Source of the DNA: Monocercomonoides exilis
Lineage: Eukaryota > Preaxostyla > Oxymonadida > Polymastigidae
Length of the DNA: 64,000 nt
Assembly: GCA_001643675.2 (NCBI GenBank)
Contig: LSRY02000030.1
Coordinates: forward strand, 1,102,501 to 1,166,500
Reading direction: 5' to 3'
Of the stretch, positions 31,944 to 42,858 are shown in pieces. The notes below the pieces were generated by a model. The model saw only the letters and a program-made list of their open reading frames with translations, was not told the origin of the DNA and made no database searches. The stretch's first letter is position 1. The number at the start of each line of letters is the position of its first letter. The position numbers were made by a program, and so were the translations under genes.

Positions 31944-34900
31944 CTAGGTAGATTGCAGTTGTGCCTTTAGAATGTATCCAGGTACGCGCTGTGAAGTGTT
32001 TGAAAAATGAGAAGCTGACTTGAAACTTTTACATGTTCTCTGATGAGGTGTTCGATTATCTCCTTGATGCAAAGGCGAATAAGGAGGACTTGAAGAAGTG
32101 ACTGGTTTGCGAGAAATACGCACCGAATTGCGAGGAAGTTTGTTGGAAGAGAAAGGAGAAGAATGAAATGATGAAGATTTCTGTTGAGAACGTTGCTTTT
32201 GAGAAGAATTTGAAAGCTTGTGCTGAGACTGGGGTGAGGGGAACAGATGAGGATATTGTTGCTGAAGACGAGTCAGTGGCAGCTGAGGTGGATATCCAAC
32301 AGTCAGAGGATCAGGAATTGTGACATGGCGTGAAGAAGGAGAAGGAGAAGGAGAAGAAGGAAGTGAAAGCTTTGAAGGGAGTTGACTTTGCTGTGATGAG
32401 GAAACAACAGGTGTTTCAGTTGGGTTCAAAGAAGACATCTGTGAAGAAGGAGAAGGAGAAGGAGAAGGAGAAAGCGAATGTGTGGGCGGAGGAAGAAGTT
32501 GAGAAGGAGTGCTTGAGAGTGCATTGGAAGCAGAAGCAGCTGTTTGAAATGGAGCTGAGCCGACTTGCTGAGGAAGAAACTGTGAGGGAGTGGAAAGTGT
32601 CTCACAGTTGACAGGAGAGATGAAAGAAGGATCTGACACCGCAGATGAAGTGAGCGAGAGAGAGAAATCAGACGGTGTTGCTTGCAAGTTCTGAGAACGA
32701 TACGGTGTTGACTGCATCGGATGATAAAGTGGCGTGCTTTGCGACTGGACTGAATGAAAATCGGATGTTTGCGAGATTCGCTCAGCAGCTTGTTGGAAAT
32801 GTGATGACGGTGTTGATGGGATCAATGAAGAAGAAACAGAAGATGCGGATGGTGGTGGAGGTGGAGGTGTTGGTAGTGAAGATGATGAAAGAGATGGAAG
32901 CGAAGAAGAAGAAGAAGAAGATGATGATGATGATGTAACAGACGTACTGATTGATGGTAATGATGAAGAAGGCGATGAAAGAAGTTCAACAGAAGTTTGC
33001 TGAACTTTGGCTGGAGAATAAGATTGATTGTGAAGTGATGAAGTGTTGTGCTTTCGCTGATGAGTGTCAGATGTGTGTGGAGTGTCTGAAATGGAAGACT
33101 GCTTCTGAATCAAAGCGGCAGCTGAAGAAGATGACGAAGACGAAGACGAAGATGAAACAGACAAAGACTGCAAAGATGAAACAACAGAATTCGCATCTTC
33201 TTTACTCTTTCGTTCTGCTGCGGTTGCATCCTTTGTATTCGCCTTTTCCGTTTGCGTTTTTGCACTTTTCGTTGCCTTTTTTGTTCTTCTTCGTTTTCCG
33301 GGCTCTGATGCTTGCTTCTTCTCTTTCCTCTTTTTCTCTTTCTTTAATTCTCTGTTCTTCACTGCCTTCCCACTATCATTGCATTCCTTTGTCGTTTTTC
33401 CTCCTTCTGATCCAACAGAAGCAGACGACGACAAAGAAACAGACAAGTCAGGCAAAGATGCTGCATCGCTCTCGCTTTCTTCAGATTTAATGGACAGATT
33501 TGACGATGAAACCTTCAGAAGTGATGGCGAGGAAGATGGAGAGGAGGAGGAAGAAGAAGATGTTGATGCAGATAAAGAAGAAGATGATCCAGCTGAACTA
33601 CAATCTGATGAATGCTCATGTGAATGTGACGTCAAAGTGCTTGAGGAATCATCGTCTGTTGCATCTTCTTTCAGTAGTGCCAGCTCTGATAGAGATGTCG
33701 ATGATGAAAGCGAGAAAAATGTTGTTTCCTCTTCATTTTTGTCCTCTCTTGAAGCTCCTCTTTCATTTTGTGTCCTTTTGCTGTTGTGCGACACAAAATC
33801 TGCCTTTCTTTCTGGATGGCGATGGCGAATTCTGTGGCTATTTTTGCGGTGATGATGAATATGACGATGTCTGTGTTGATTCTTCTCATCTCGCAAAGTC
33901 AAAGATTTCCCTTCCTGTTTGTAGTTTTTGCCTTCTTCGATAACAAGTTGATCCTTCATGCTCCTTTTAGATTTTGATAGATCGTCTTCTGTTTTGTATT
34001 CTGCCATTTCTTTGATGGAAGTTGCTTTTGTTGGAGATGCGCTCACTTTCAGTCTTCGCTCATCTGCCTCAGAGATCAGCGGATTCCGCTTCGATTTTTT
34101 TCCTTTGCCTTCAGAAAACTCATTCTTTTGTGAAATGTCAAGTTTTGTGCTTTGGTCTGCTGTTTGCACTGAATGTGGGCTTTCTTGGTTGATCTGATGC
34201 AACACGGCTGGTGGTGACTGATGAGAATCAGAAGTTGGCTGAATGTGATTTTGAGTGTTTGACTGTTGTGCCAATGACAAGCGGTGTTGAAGTAATTGTA
34301 TCTCCTAATTCATCAAACAGCAAATAATCAACAAAAAAGCAATCATTCAGCAAGTTTATGTTAACAATAAAAAAATGAAAAGAAAAAGAAAAGAAAAGAA
34401 AAAAAAGATTTATTATCCTCTCCATCAATTCCACACTTTTTCTTTTTCTTTCAGCTTCTGTTGGAGATTAGCAACATGCTCATTGGCCAAACTGAAAATA
34501 CTATCGTGGCTTGCTTTCAGATCATTTGCATCTCTGATTAGAATCTCTTTTTCTTCAATCAACTCCTTAGTCCGTTTTGTTGAAGCTTCGAACTTTATCA
34601 ACAATTGCTCGTACTTGGCTTTTTCATTCTCTTCCAATTCCCTTTCGCGCTTCATTGCCTCTTCAACAAGTTTCTTTTTCTTTTCTTTGTATTCTTCTTC
34701 CTTTTTGTGCAATGTCAGTTCAAAAATCCGAGTCTTTTCTTGTTCTTTGGAAATGTAATCAGCTTCATTTCTTTTCAATTGTTCGATTAAATGTTTGTTT
34801 TCATTCTCTTTCTTATCAACTTCCTGTTCTAGTGAGCGAACCTTTAATGTTTCATCATTTAGTTGCTGGTGGAGAAGATTTAATTGTTGAAAATTCTTAT

Positions 34901-35481
34901 TCATCATTGTTTCAATCTGAACTTTTTGCTCTTCTTTCAAATCTTCGATTTCTGCTTGGTGACGAACAAGAATTTGCTCTTGTTTTAACTCCATTTCCTT
35001 TGCTCTTTGATCAAACTTGAATTGCGCAAGTTTCAATTCCTCTTTGTGATGAATAATTTGTTTTTCCAATTCTGCAACAGTAACATTCGCAGCTCTATTA
35101 ATAACTTCTTCCTTTTCTTTCTTGTATTGTTCAATCTGCATTTCATAATCACTTATTTTTCTATTTGCTTCCTTAAAGTTGTATTTGAAGAAAATTTTAA
35201 AAAATGAAATTCAAGAAGTTTAAAAATTTTTGAGGTAATACTTCTAAATCCTGGCGCTGTTTATGTATTGTTATTTCAGCATCTTCCATTGACGCTTCCA
35301 AATTTTTTATTTTTTCCTTGTATTCCAATAAAGTTTGTTTAAAATTATCTTCAATTGTTAAAGGTAAATTCACTGGATTTTGTGGGCCTAATGAATTTTC
35401 TGATTTATTTAAATCATATTGAGCAATTTGTTGTTTCAAAGATTTCAGCCAATCATCGGCTAAAAAATCTTCAGTTATCAT
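31944..35481 (-). CDS. Coiled-coil protein with long Ser-rich tail, three exons
   Basis: Exons are 35481-35242, 35171-34437 and 34304-31944, all GT-AG with phase-0 junctions; the product is about 1,111 aa, stop TAG. The start MITEDFLADDWLKSLKQQ is a clear ATG. Residues from about 50 to 330 form a continuous coiled coil with heptad-rich Glu/Lys/Gln content (KNLEASMEDAEITIHKQRQ; HHKEELKLAQFKFDQRAKE; LQQKLKEKEK then EIQLLQHRLSLAQQ across the second intron). The remaining roughly 780 residues are low complexity with many Ser runs plus a basic segment (KKRKEKKQASEPGKRRRTKK) that could act as a nuclear signal. The layout suggests a cytoskeletal or centrosomal scaffold, but I recognise no family. 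It is followed by the ataxin-10-like gene in the same direction, 136 bp upstream. Confidence 0.75.
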
Positions 35482-35617
35482 GAATTCAAATAACGTGCAA
35501 GATCAAAATATAAAAATATCTCAATCTCAATTCTAAATATGAAAAATAGGTCAGAATTCGAATAAATATTTTAATAAATTATCCAAATTTGATTGTGGTT
35601 CTTTAATCGTGCAGATT

Positions 35618-37974
35618 TCAATCAAAAGTCAGATCATTTTTTAATTCTGATTCTTCAACGCCAAGAGTTCGGCTCAAGGAAGTTCTGCTTTCTGGAGAGT
35701 TGTTTGTTGCATTGCGAATTGTCCAAATTGCTAATTCTCTTGAAAATGGGTTGATGTCATCGTGGTTGGACAGAGCAAGGAGAAGAGGAAATGGATGAAG
35801 CAAGGCCATTTTCATTGAAGAGCAGGTGAGAAATCTATGAAGAGGATAATATGACTCAGAAGAAGAAGAAGTAAATGATGATGATGATGATGATGATTGC
35901 AAAGATAACGACGAAGAGTTGAAGAGTTTGTTGTATTCGTCGATAAGAGCAGCACTTTCAGCTGTGCTCAGAGCAGAAGAGCAGCACATATTCCCCACAA
36001 TCTTCAGCAAAAGACTTCGATAGCCCAAAAGAAGCAGCGGGGGAACACTCTCTTCCTCCTTCTCTTCTTCTTCTGATGCAACTGATGAAAGGGCTTTTCC
36101 TCTTTTTTCTTTCACGTTCTCTTCTCTGAAGAACGGTGGCTCTTTTTCATCAAACAAACCAAAATCGCACTTTTTGGGATTTTTCTCTTTCTCCTTCATT
36201 TCCTTCTCGTCTTTTTCGCTTTTTCCTGTTTGCTTCTTCACAAATCCAAGCTGCGGCCAGCAGTCCTCCTTTTTTGGAAAGATTTCTGTGTTTTGCAGCG
36301 GCTGAGGCGGTTCTGAGACAACAAGAATGTTCAAATCATCTTCTTTCTCTCTCTCTTTTTCGCTGCCTTTTTGTCTGTCTTTCTCCTCTTTGATCGTCGC
36401 CACCCTCTCCTTTTCCTTCCCAACCCACTCGCTCCACTGCTGCACTGCCAATGGAGCAATTCCAACAGCTTCTGGCTCCATCTTGTCAATCAGCTGCTGC
36501 TTCTTCGCTTTTGCTGCCTCGTCTTCAATCGGCTCTGCAGACGGCGTCAGCTCCTCTTCCCCTTTTTGCAGCTGAGCTTCCAACTTTTCCACTTTTGCCT
36601 GCTTTTCTGGCCTTGTGACTGACCCGTGGGACGGAGGGAAAAGAGTGAAGGAGCGATAGAGAAGCTGCAGAATGTGGACATCCAAATTGCTCAGCGCCAT
36701 TTCGTGAAGAGGATCAAACGTGTTCGCTTCAGATTGACCTGCTTTTGAAGATTTCGCGATATTCTCCTTTTCACTTTGGGGAAATTCTTTTCTGATGTTT
36801 TCCTTTTCCTTCTTTTCTGGCTCAGCTGCACATGAAAGTGAATAAGTTATCGATAAGAGCATTGCCAATAGAGACACTTCATAAATGTCCATTCCTTTCT
36901 TTTCGCCTGCTGATATCATCATCGTCAGGCTTGCAAACAAATGCAATCTGTCTTCGCGCTTTGGAAACATTGAAACAATTGACTCAAGAGATTCTTCACC
37001 ATCTTCTTCTTCTTCTTCTTCTTCTCTTGTATCATCATTTTTTGAAACTTTATTGATTTCTTCTTTTTTCAGATCCAGCTTTTCGGAAGGGCAAGCATTA
37101 TCTTTTGTATCGCTTTCGATGTTTCTGCCATTGTATACGCTCATCGCTTCAATTATTGTCATAATCGGATAAATGGCTTGAATTAGATGTTCATCTGCAT
37201 CTACAGTTTGATTATAATAAGCAGTCAAAGATTGAAAAACTATACCAAGAAGCAATGATTCTTCACAAAGTAATCGAAGAAGAGAAACAGTGAAAGAAAG
37301 GCACTGTTCAGCAGAATTTTTCGAAATGCCTTCGGAAAACTGTAATTTTGATGCAGAATAATCACGCATCTCTCTTTCAAAAGAAAGGCAATTTGAGCAC
37401 AACTTTCCCAAAACAAACAGTCCATTCTGGGTAAATGACATAAAAATCTGCTTATTCTTTGTCTTTATTGAATTAAAAAGAGAAAGGGCAACACATAAGC
37501 TCCGAGTCTGGTTAGTGTCTGATATTATTCTGGCAAATGTTTCAGGAAAGAAAGCAGACCAAGCCATTTCCAAATATCCTCCTCCCTTGCTGAATAAATT
37601 AGTTATTGCTTGTGCAAATGTAGACAAAATGTTTGAGTTTGTTTTATAAAACCTTTGCTCGTCAAATCTACATTTTTGTGAAAAATGATCCACAAAAAAT
37701 GAAATGCGCCTTAAAAATGTTTGGTCTCTAAATTACATAATCAAATAATGACATGAAAATCCGAATGATGATTATTATGAGCAAACAAAAGAGTGATTGG
37801 CATTTCTTCATAAAGAGCATATGCATTTCTCAGTTTAATAGATGCTTTTAAAAGTAAATCATTTTCATCTTCTTTTGTCAAAATATCATCTTCTTTTAAT
37901 AATCGTTTATCAGGCTCAAGTACCAATGACTTACTCACAATTATACAAAATTCTTTTACACTTTTTTCATTCAT
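35618..37974 (-). CDS. Ataxin-10-like protein, two exons
   Basis: Exons are 37974-37787 and 37727-35618, joined across a 59-bp GT-AG intron (MPITLL joined to DQTFLRRISFF); about 765 aa, stop TGA. The start is the first in-frame ATG (MNEKSVKEF); the frame is open slightly further but reaches a stop without another ATG. The N-terminal half is helical and armadillo-like (LLKASIKLRNAYAL; QCLSFTVSLLRLLCEESLLLG). A long Glu/Lys/Ser-rich insert follows (about 37,080-36,070). The C-terminal 130 residues match the ataxin-10 signature: LLLKIVGNMCCSS, then LALSNHDDINPFSRELAIW and TIRNATNNSPE. Ataxin-10 proteins are linked to cytokinesis and signalling scaffolds in other eukaryotes. The gene is divergent from the amylase, with 138 bp between starts. 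Confidence 0.8.
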
Positions 37975-38112
37975 TGAAAATATTCTGGGAATAGTTCCTT
38001 TTTTCTGTTTGCTTTTTTTAAATTCATCATTTATTTTTATTTTCAATAATATTCAAAATTATTATGATTATTCTCTCTTTCAATATTTTTTGTTAAGGGT
38101 ATTTATTCTTAA
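37975..38112. promoter_or_regulatory. Short divergent intergenic region
   Basis: 138 bp separate the start codons of the ataxin-10-like gene (minus) and the amylase gene (plus). Both promoters should lie here, or partly within untranslated exons. I see only AT-rich sequence and no motif I can name. Confidence 0.4.
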
Positions 38113-40074
38113 ATGTTTTATTGCTCTTATTTTAGTTCATCAAAAAATTCTTTTCCGATTAAAAAAATGTTGAATTCTTCAAAAAAGTCAGTTACCAAAA
38201 TTTTATCAATAATTACTGCTGTTTGTTTGACAGTAATTGCCATTGTTGCGCCCTTGATTGTTTTGCACTCTCCTTTGGTTAGGAGACATGCTTCGTTTCA
38301 GCAATCGTCAAAGGACTTACCTGGTTGTGAAATTCATCCTTTTTTGTCATGCCACGAAATGGAAGGAGAGATGGACGAAAAATGGAAAGATAATTTATGG
38401 AACACACCACCAAGAAACCACTCAAGATGGTCAGGCGGATTCCAAGATATGAGTGTTTTACAAGGTTATCCACAACTGCAATACAACGCTGATCATACTG
38501 AGTGCACAGTCACAATTTACACAAAAACGAAAAATCCAATGCTTCTGTATTATTATTTTGACGGTCAAATTCAATCAAGTCCTTCAAAGAAATACGATAC
38601 ATCATACAAGCGCCCATTGAAAGTTATTGTTACTGCAAGATCTGGAGAAAAATTGGAGTTAGACGAGATTGATTTCTTGTGGAACGTCCAACCTTTAAGA
38701 CCAAGAAAAGGTGATTATCGAAATGGTCAAAAAGGAGCAATTGTCGAATTATTTGGATGGCCAGATGAAGACATTGCGAAAGAATGCCAGTTTATTGCGG
38801 AAGCTGGATATCTTGGAGTTAAATTATTCCCTCACCAAGAGCAAATAATGTCATTGCAACCATTTGAATTTGAAATGAATCCTTGGTTCTTTATGTATCA
38901 ACCTGTATCTTATCGTCTTGAAGGAAGAATGGGATCTCGCGCAAATTTGAGAAACACCATCAACAAATGTCGTTCATTTGGATTGAGAGTTTATGCAGAT
39001 GCTGTTGTTAATCACATGGCAGGAGCAGGAAATGATATGTCCATGCATCGTAATCCAGGAGCAGGTTGCAATTATTGGTATCCAAAGAATTCATCTGCAC
39101 AGAACGGAGATATGTCTCCTTTCTACACTCATTCATACACATATGAAATTAATGATTATAATGGTCGGCCAAACAATGCCTTGGAGTTTCCTGCTGTGCC
39201 GTATGGTCCAATGGACTTTCACTGCGAGAAGGCGTTGAATCGCTGGACCGATCCAAATAATCTGAACACGGGATGGCTCGTGGGTCTTTCAGATCTTAAT
39301 ACCGGAACCGATTATGTCAGACAACGAATTGCCGATTTCTTTGTTGATCTTATTTCAATTGGATTTAGTGGTTTCCGTATTGATGCAGCCAAGCATATTC
39401 ATCCAAAGGATTTGGCAGCAATTTTTGCGAAATTCAAGGCACGCCTCGGAGGAAATATTACAGAAGATTGGATCACTTGGCTGGAAGTTCTGACAGGAGG
39501 AGAATCATGGCTCCTTGTTAGAGACTCTGAGTATTCATACACAACTGGACTGACAAGAGAAATGAAGGCTGTTGGACTTAGCGATGAAGATATTGATAAA
39601 GTGAAGATTTGGTGGAGTGGATATCCTGTTGAACCAAACAACGATGAAGGAACCCTCAGCAGATGGAGAAAAGTTATACAAAATGACGATCATGATCAGC
39701 AAAGCGATGGCTCATCATCGAGATCTTTGAATGACAAAGGATGTGTTCTAGTGAAAGGGAATGGATGCACCCCTGACAAGCATCGCTATTATGAAGTGAA
39801 ACTGTTTGAAGATCCTTATGAAATCAATGATAATGATAATGAATATCCCATTAGAATGGTTCTTTCATCGTATTACTTTGATGGGCGCATAACTTCAGTT
39901 CCAGATGGGAAGTCTGATTGTAGATTATGCAAAGTGACATGCGATGGTTGTAGAACAAGAAGATATGCTCGTGCTTATAATCCAAATGCAAAAGCATATG
40001 AAGGAACTGACTATACTCGTGTACACAGAGATGCTGCAATTATCAATGCAATGAGAAAATGGATGCATATTTAA
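38113..40074 (+). CDS. Membrane-anchored alpha-amylase (GH13, animal-type)
   Basis: Hydrolyses alpha-1,4 bonds in starch or glycogen by family. Single exon, 653 aa, stop TAA. Residues 29-51 (ILSIITAVCLTVIAIVAPL) form one membrane anchor after a short basic N-terminus, so the enzyme should be type II with its catalytic part in a vesicle lumen or outside the cell. An alternative ATG at 38,167 keeps the anchor. GH13 landmarks are VYADAVVNH (Asp296), GFRIDAAKH (Arg422, nucleophile Asp424), acid/base Glu458 in WLEVLTGGES, and His527-Asp528 in DDHDQQ. The DAVVNHMAGAG and FRIDAAKHIHPKD blocks resemble animal and some bacterial pancreatic-type amylases. The protein stops soon after the barrel; the C-terminal part is Cys-rich (CRLCKVTCDGC) and I see no starch-binding domain. 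Confidence 0.93.
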   Translation: MFYCSYFSSSKNSFPIKKMLNSSKKSVTKILSIITAVCLTVIAIVAPLIVLHSPLVRRHASFQQSSKDLPGCEIHPFLSCHEMEGEMDEKWKDNLWNTPPRNHSRWSGGFQDMSVLQGYPQLQYNADHTECTVTIYTKTKNPMLLYYYFDGQIQSSPSKKYDTSYKRPLKVIVTARSGEKLELDEIDFLWNVQPLRPRKGDYRNGQKGAIVELFGWPDEDIAKECQFIAEAGYLGVKLFPHQEQIMSLQPFEFEMNPWFFMYQPVSYRLEGRMGSRANLRNTINKCRSFGLRVYADAVVNHMAGAGNDMSMHRNPGAGCNYWYPKNSSAQNGDMSPFYTHSYTYEINDYNGRPNNALEFPAVPYGPMDFHCEKALNRWTDPNNLNTGWLVGLSDLNTGTDYVRQRIADFFVDLISIGFSGFRIDAAKHIHPKDLAAIFAKFKARLGGNITEDWITWLEVLTGGESWLLVRDSEYSYTTGLTREMKAVGLSDEDIDKVKIWWSGYPVEPNNDEGTLSRWRKVIQNDDHDQQSDGSSSRSLNDKGCVLVKGNGCTPDKHRYYEVKLFEDPYEINDNDNEYPIRMVLSSYYFDGRITSVPDGKSDCRLCKVTCDGCRTRRYARAYNPNAKAYEGTDYTRVHRDAAIINAMRKWMHI

Positions 40075-40480
40075 ATATATTTATTATTAAATAGATAATG
40101 AATTTTTTATAATTTTGTTCTGATATCAAATATTTTTTTAATTTTAGTTGTGAAGTTTTAAGTTAGCTAATAATTTTTGCTGTTTGTTTTAGTGTTTTCT
40201 TCATTTTCTGTTGCAATCCCATGTAAGTTTTAACTATTTTTTTTCTTTAAGAAGTAAAGTTCACCCTTATGTAAATAGAATAACCTTTTCTTCTTACGAA
40301 TGATTTTTTCTTTTTATTCAAAATAAAAAGTTTATCGAAAATTCTTAAAAATTAGATTTTTTTTTGAAAAAGAATTGTCTTATTACAAAGATTGTTTATT
40401 CAAGAGAAGATTAATTGACTTTCTCTAAATTAGAATTCCATATTATTCTCTTTCTTCACTTTTTTCTTTTTCTTTCTTTC

Positions 40481-40525
<45 letters not shown>

Positions 40526-40620
40526 AATTATTGGCAACCTGTTTTTTTGTTGTTAATTTGTTGGAGAAAATTTTTGAAAACAAAACTTATTTCGGTGTGT
40601 TGATTCTTTGATTCTTTCAT
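40075..40620. other. AT-rich intergenic DNA with 34-T run
   Basis: This is the 3' flank of the amylase gene. A homopolymer of 34 T runs from 40,488 to 40,521 after a CTTT-rich lead-in. Nothing else is apparent. Confidence 0.6.
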
Positions 40621-40882
40621 ATGGATGATTATTTTAAAAGTTAAATTTTTTATCTACCAAAATATTCGGTTTTAAAATTTGTGATGAATATTCACAAATG
40701 AACTCTGAAAAGTGAGAGATCTATTTTGTGACGCCTCTAATATTTTTTCAAATCAAACTTTGTCTTTTTAAACGATAGATAAACATTCAAATATTGAAAG
40801 AAAATTATTAAGCAAATGATAATGAATTTTCATTATAACAAACACACCAAAAAAAGTTATGTTTTCAAAAATAATCACCCAT
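40621..40882. mobile_element. TIR element, second family B copy, TA-flanked
   Basis: The left end ATGGATGATTATTTTAAAAG pairs with the right end TTTTCAAAAATAATCACCCAT. The subterminal CATAACTTTTTTTGG (read from the right end) matches the 943-1199 element. Lengths agree (about 260 versus 257 bp). TA lies at both boundaries (TA-TGGATG and CACCCA-TA), consistent with a Tc1/mariner-like target. It has no coding capacity. Confidence 0.6.
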
Positions 40883-41995
40883 ATCTGTGGAGAGGAAAAA
40901 AATTTTTTTGTAAGAAAAGTGAATCACAATTGTTTTGAAAGACAACTAAAGAGATGATCTCATGACAAAGTTGTTTTCAATTGAAACTGTTTCTTATCAG
41001 TGTCAATTAATCCATATTCATTGTCTATTTTTTTTAAAAAAAATGGGGCAAAATATTTTTCTTCAGGCATTTTCATTGAAAAATTATGCACTTTAAATTG
41101 AATTTTGTGATTCAGAAAAACACAATAAATATCAGTTCATTTTTTGACATTCGAAAAATGTTGGAAAACAATATGTTTTGATTTCTCCGATGCCTGTTTA
41201 CGGATGTGAAAATCAAATTTATTTCAAAATCTGATAAAGTTATATAATGTTTGAGAGATGCAGTTTTTTTATGCTTTGTGCATAAAAAGCTTGAAAGCCC
41301 ATATTTTCCCCCATATTTCGATTGTGAAGATTTGTTTTGAATATTGATCCTTTATGACAATGTTAATCGTTCAAGTTTTTTTTAAAAAAATGAATGATGA
41401 AAATTGATATCAAACATATTCTGAAAGAATTTTATGTTCGATTAATTCCCTTTAGTTTGATAAACGTATACGAAGAAGTGACTTCCCTATTTCTTGTTGA
41501 TTTTATTGTCAGTTAATCTCACTTTTAACCCATGAAAACTGTTGTTTTGATTTTTAATTTAGACAAAATCTTTTTGTTTCAGAGATATATTTATTTGTCT
41601 ATAAACACCCAGAAAAAAGAAATGATTTCAAAAATAAATCAAATATTGAGATTCAAATAGTTATTTTCCCCTGTTTAACTATTCGAATAATTGAATAATA
41701 ATATAATAAACAAAGCAAGCAAACAAGTGAACAAACAAACAAACAAACACGCTAGCAAATAATTAATCAATAAAAAATGAGAGAAAGAGAAAGAAAGAGA
41801 GAGAGAGAGAAGGAAAGAGAAAGAAAGAGAAAGAAAAAGAGAAAGAGAAAGAGAAAGAGATAAAAGTGTATTTTTGAATGCAGAATTTATAAGAGAATAT
41901 TATTCTTTATTATATCTTTCAAAATGACAAACATTTACGACTCAGATTCAAAAAAAATCAGTTCTCAATTTTCAGTTCATTTTTTCACTCAATTA
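40883..41995. other. AT-rich intergenic DNA with GA-rich microsatellite
   Basis: No gene is seen. A GAAA/GAGA purine tract occupies about 41,780-41,860, preceded by a short CAAACAAA run near 41,735. The left end of the CAGTC-type element follows at 41,996. Confidence 0.6.
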
Positions 41996-42445
41996 CAGTC
42001 TAATCCGGATATAATCACGTCGAATATAATCACATTCGAATATCGTCACATTTTTCGATGCACCGACATTTTTTGCTTGTTTTTCATTCATTTTTCATCG
42101 CATATAATCACAGGGATGAAAATATATAATCACATTTTTAATTATAATGGGTGACTTTTTCAATGAAAAATCGATTTTTTGATCAAAATTTTCAAAATTT
42201 CGCTTTTTCAAAAATGTGCTCAAAAAAGTCAAAAAAATGTGTATTCATGATATAAATTGATCAAGCTAGTGAAAAAAGTGTATTTGTGTTGAATTTCCAA
42301 AAATAAAAAATTCGACCCAAAATTCATTATTTCAAAAATTGATTTTTATTTTTTTCTGTGTTGAGCATCATCGTATATAATCACAATCGGATATAGTCAC
42401 AAAAAGTTGTGCAAAAACCGATGTGATTATATCCGGTTTAGACTG
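41996..42445. mobile_element. 450-bp CAGTC-type TIR element with TA target site (family E)
   Basis: The left terminus is CAGTCTAATCCGGATATAATC and the right terminus is its complement (GATTATATCCGGTTTAGACTG). TA flanks both sides (41,994-41,995 and 42,446-42,447). Subterminal ATATAATCACA units repeat at both ends. CAG starts with TA duplications are characteristic of the Tc1/mariner/pogo group. There is no transposase frame. A truncated copy ends at 30,216. Confidence 0.75.
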
Positions 42446-42858
42446 TATTTGCAAACAAGTTGGATGTCTAATTAACTGAATTCTTTTGACGAATGCGTGT
42501 AAAGTTTTCTTATTTGATACAAAGAAATTAAATTTTTATTGCAAAAAAATTCATTCACATATCAGATTTACTGCATTTTCTTTTCTGAAACTTATTCTAA
42601 TTATGACCATTGAATGATAAAAATAAAAAAAAAAAGATTTAAAAAATAATAAATGAAAGAGCAATTTTTAATTTGAAATTGATACAATTAATTATATAAA
42701 TGAATTATTTTTCTCGAAATTGAATTATTTTTTAGTTTACAAAATTTCAAAAAAACAAAAAATTTAACGTAAAGAAGCAAATAATAAAATGATTAATGAA
42801 AAAATTTGAAAAATTATAACAAAAAATTTTTTTATTTTTTATTTTTTATTTTGATGTT
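42446..42858. other. AT-rich intergenic DNA
   Basis: This is the 3' flank of the minus-strand gene that stops at 42,859. A and T runs dominate and no gene or repeat is recognised. Confidence 0.6.

Noticed and set aside
37729-37754. A possible 25-bp intron at the ataxin-10-like exon junction
   Set aside because: It does not keep the reading frame; the 59-bp intron 37,728-37,786 does.
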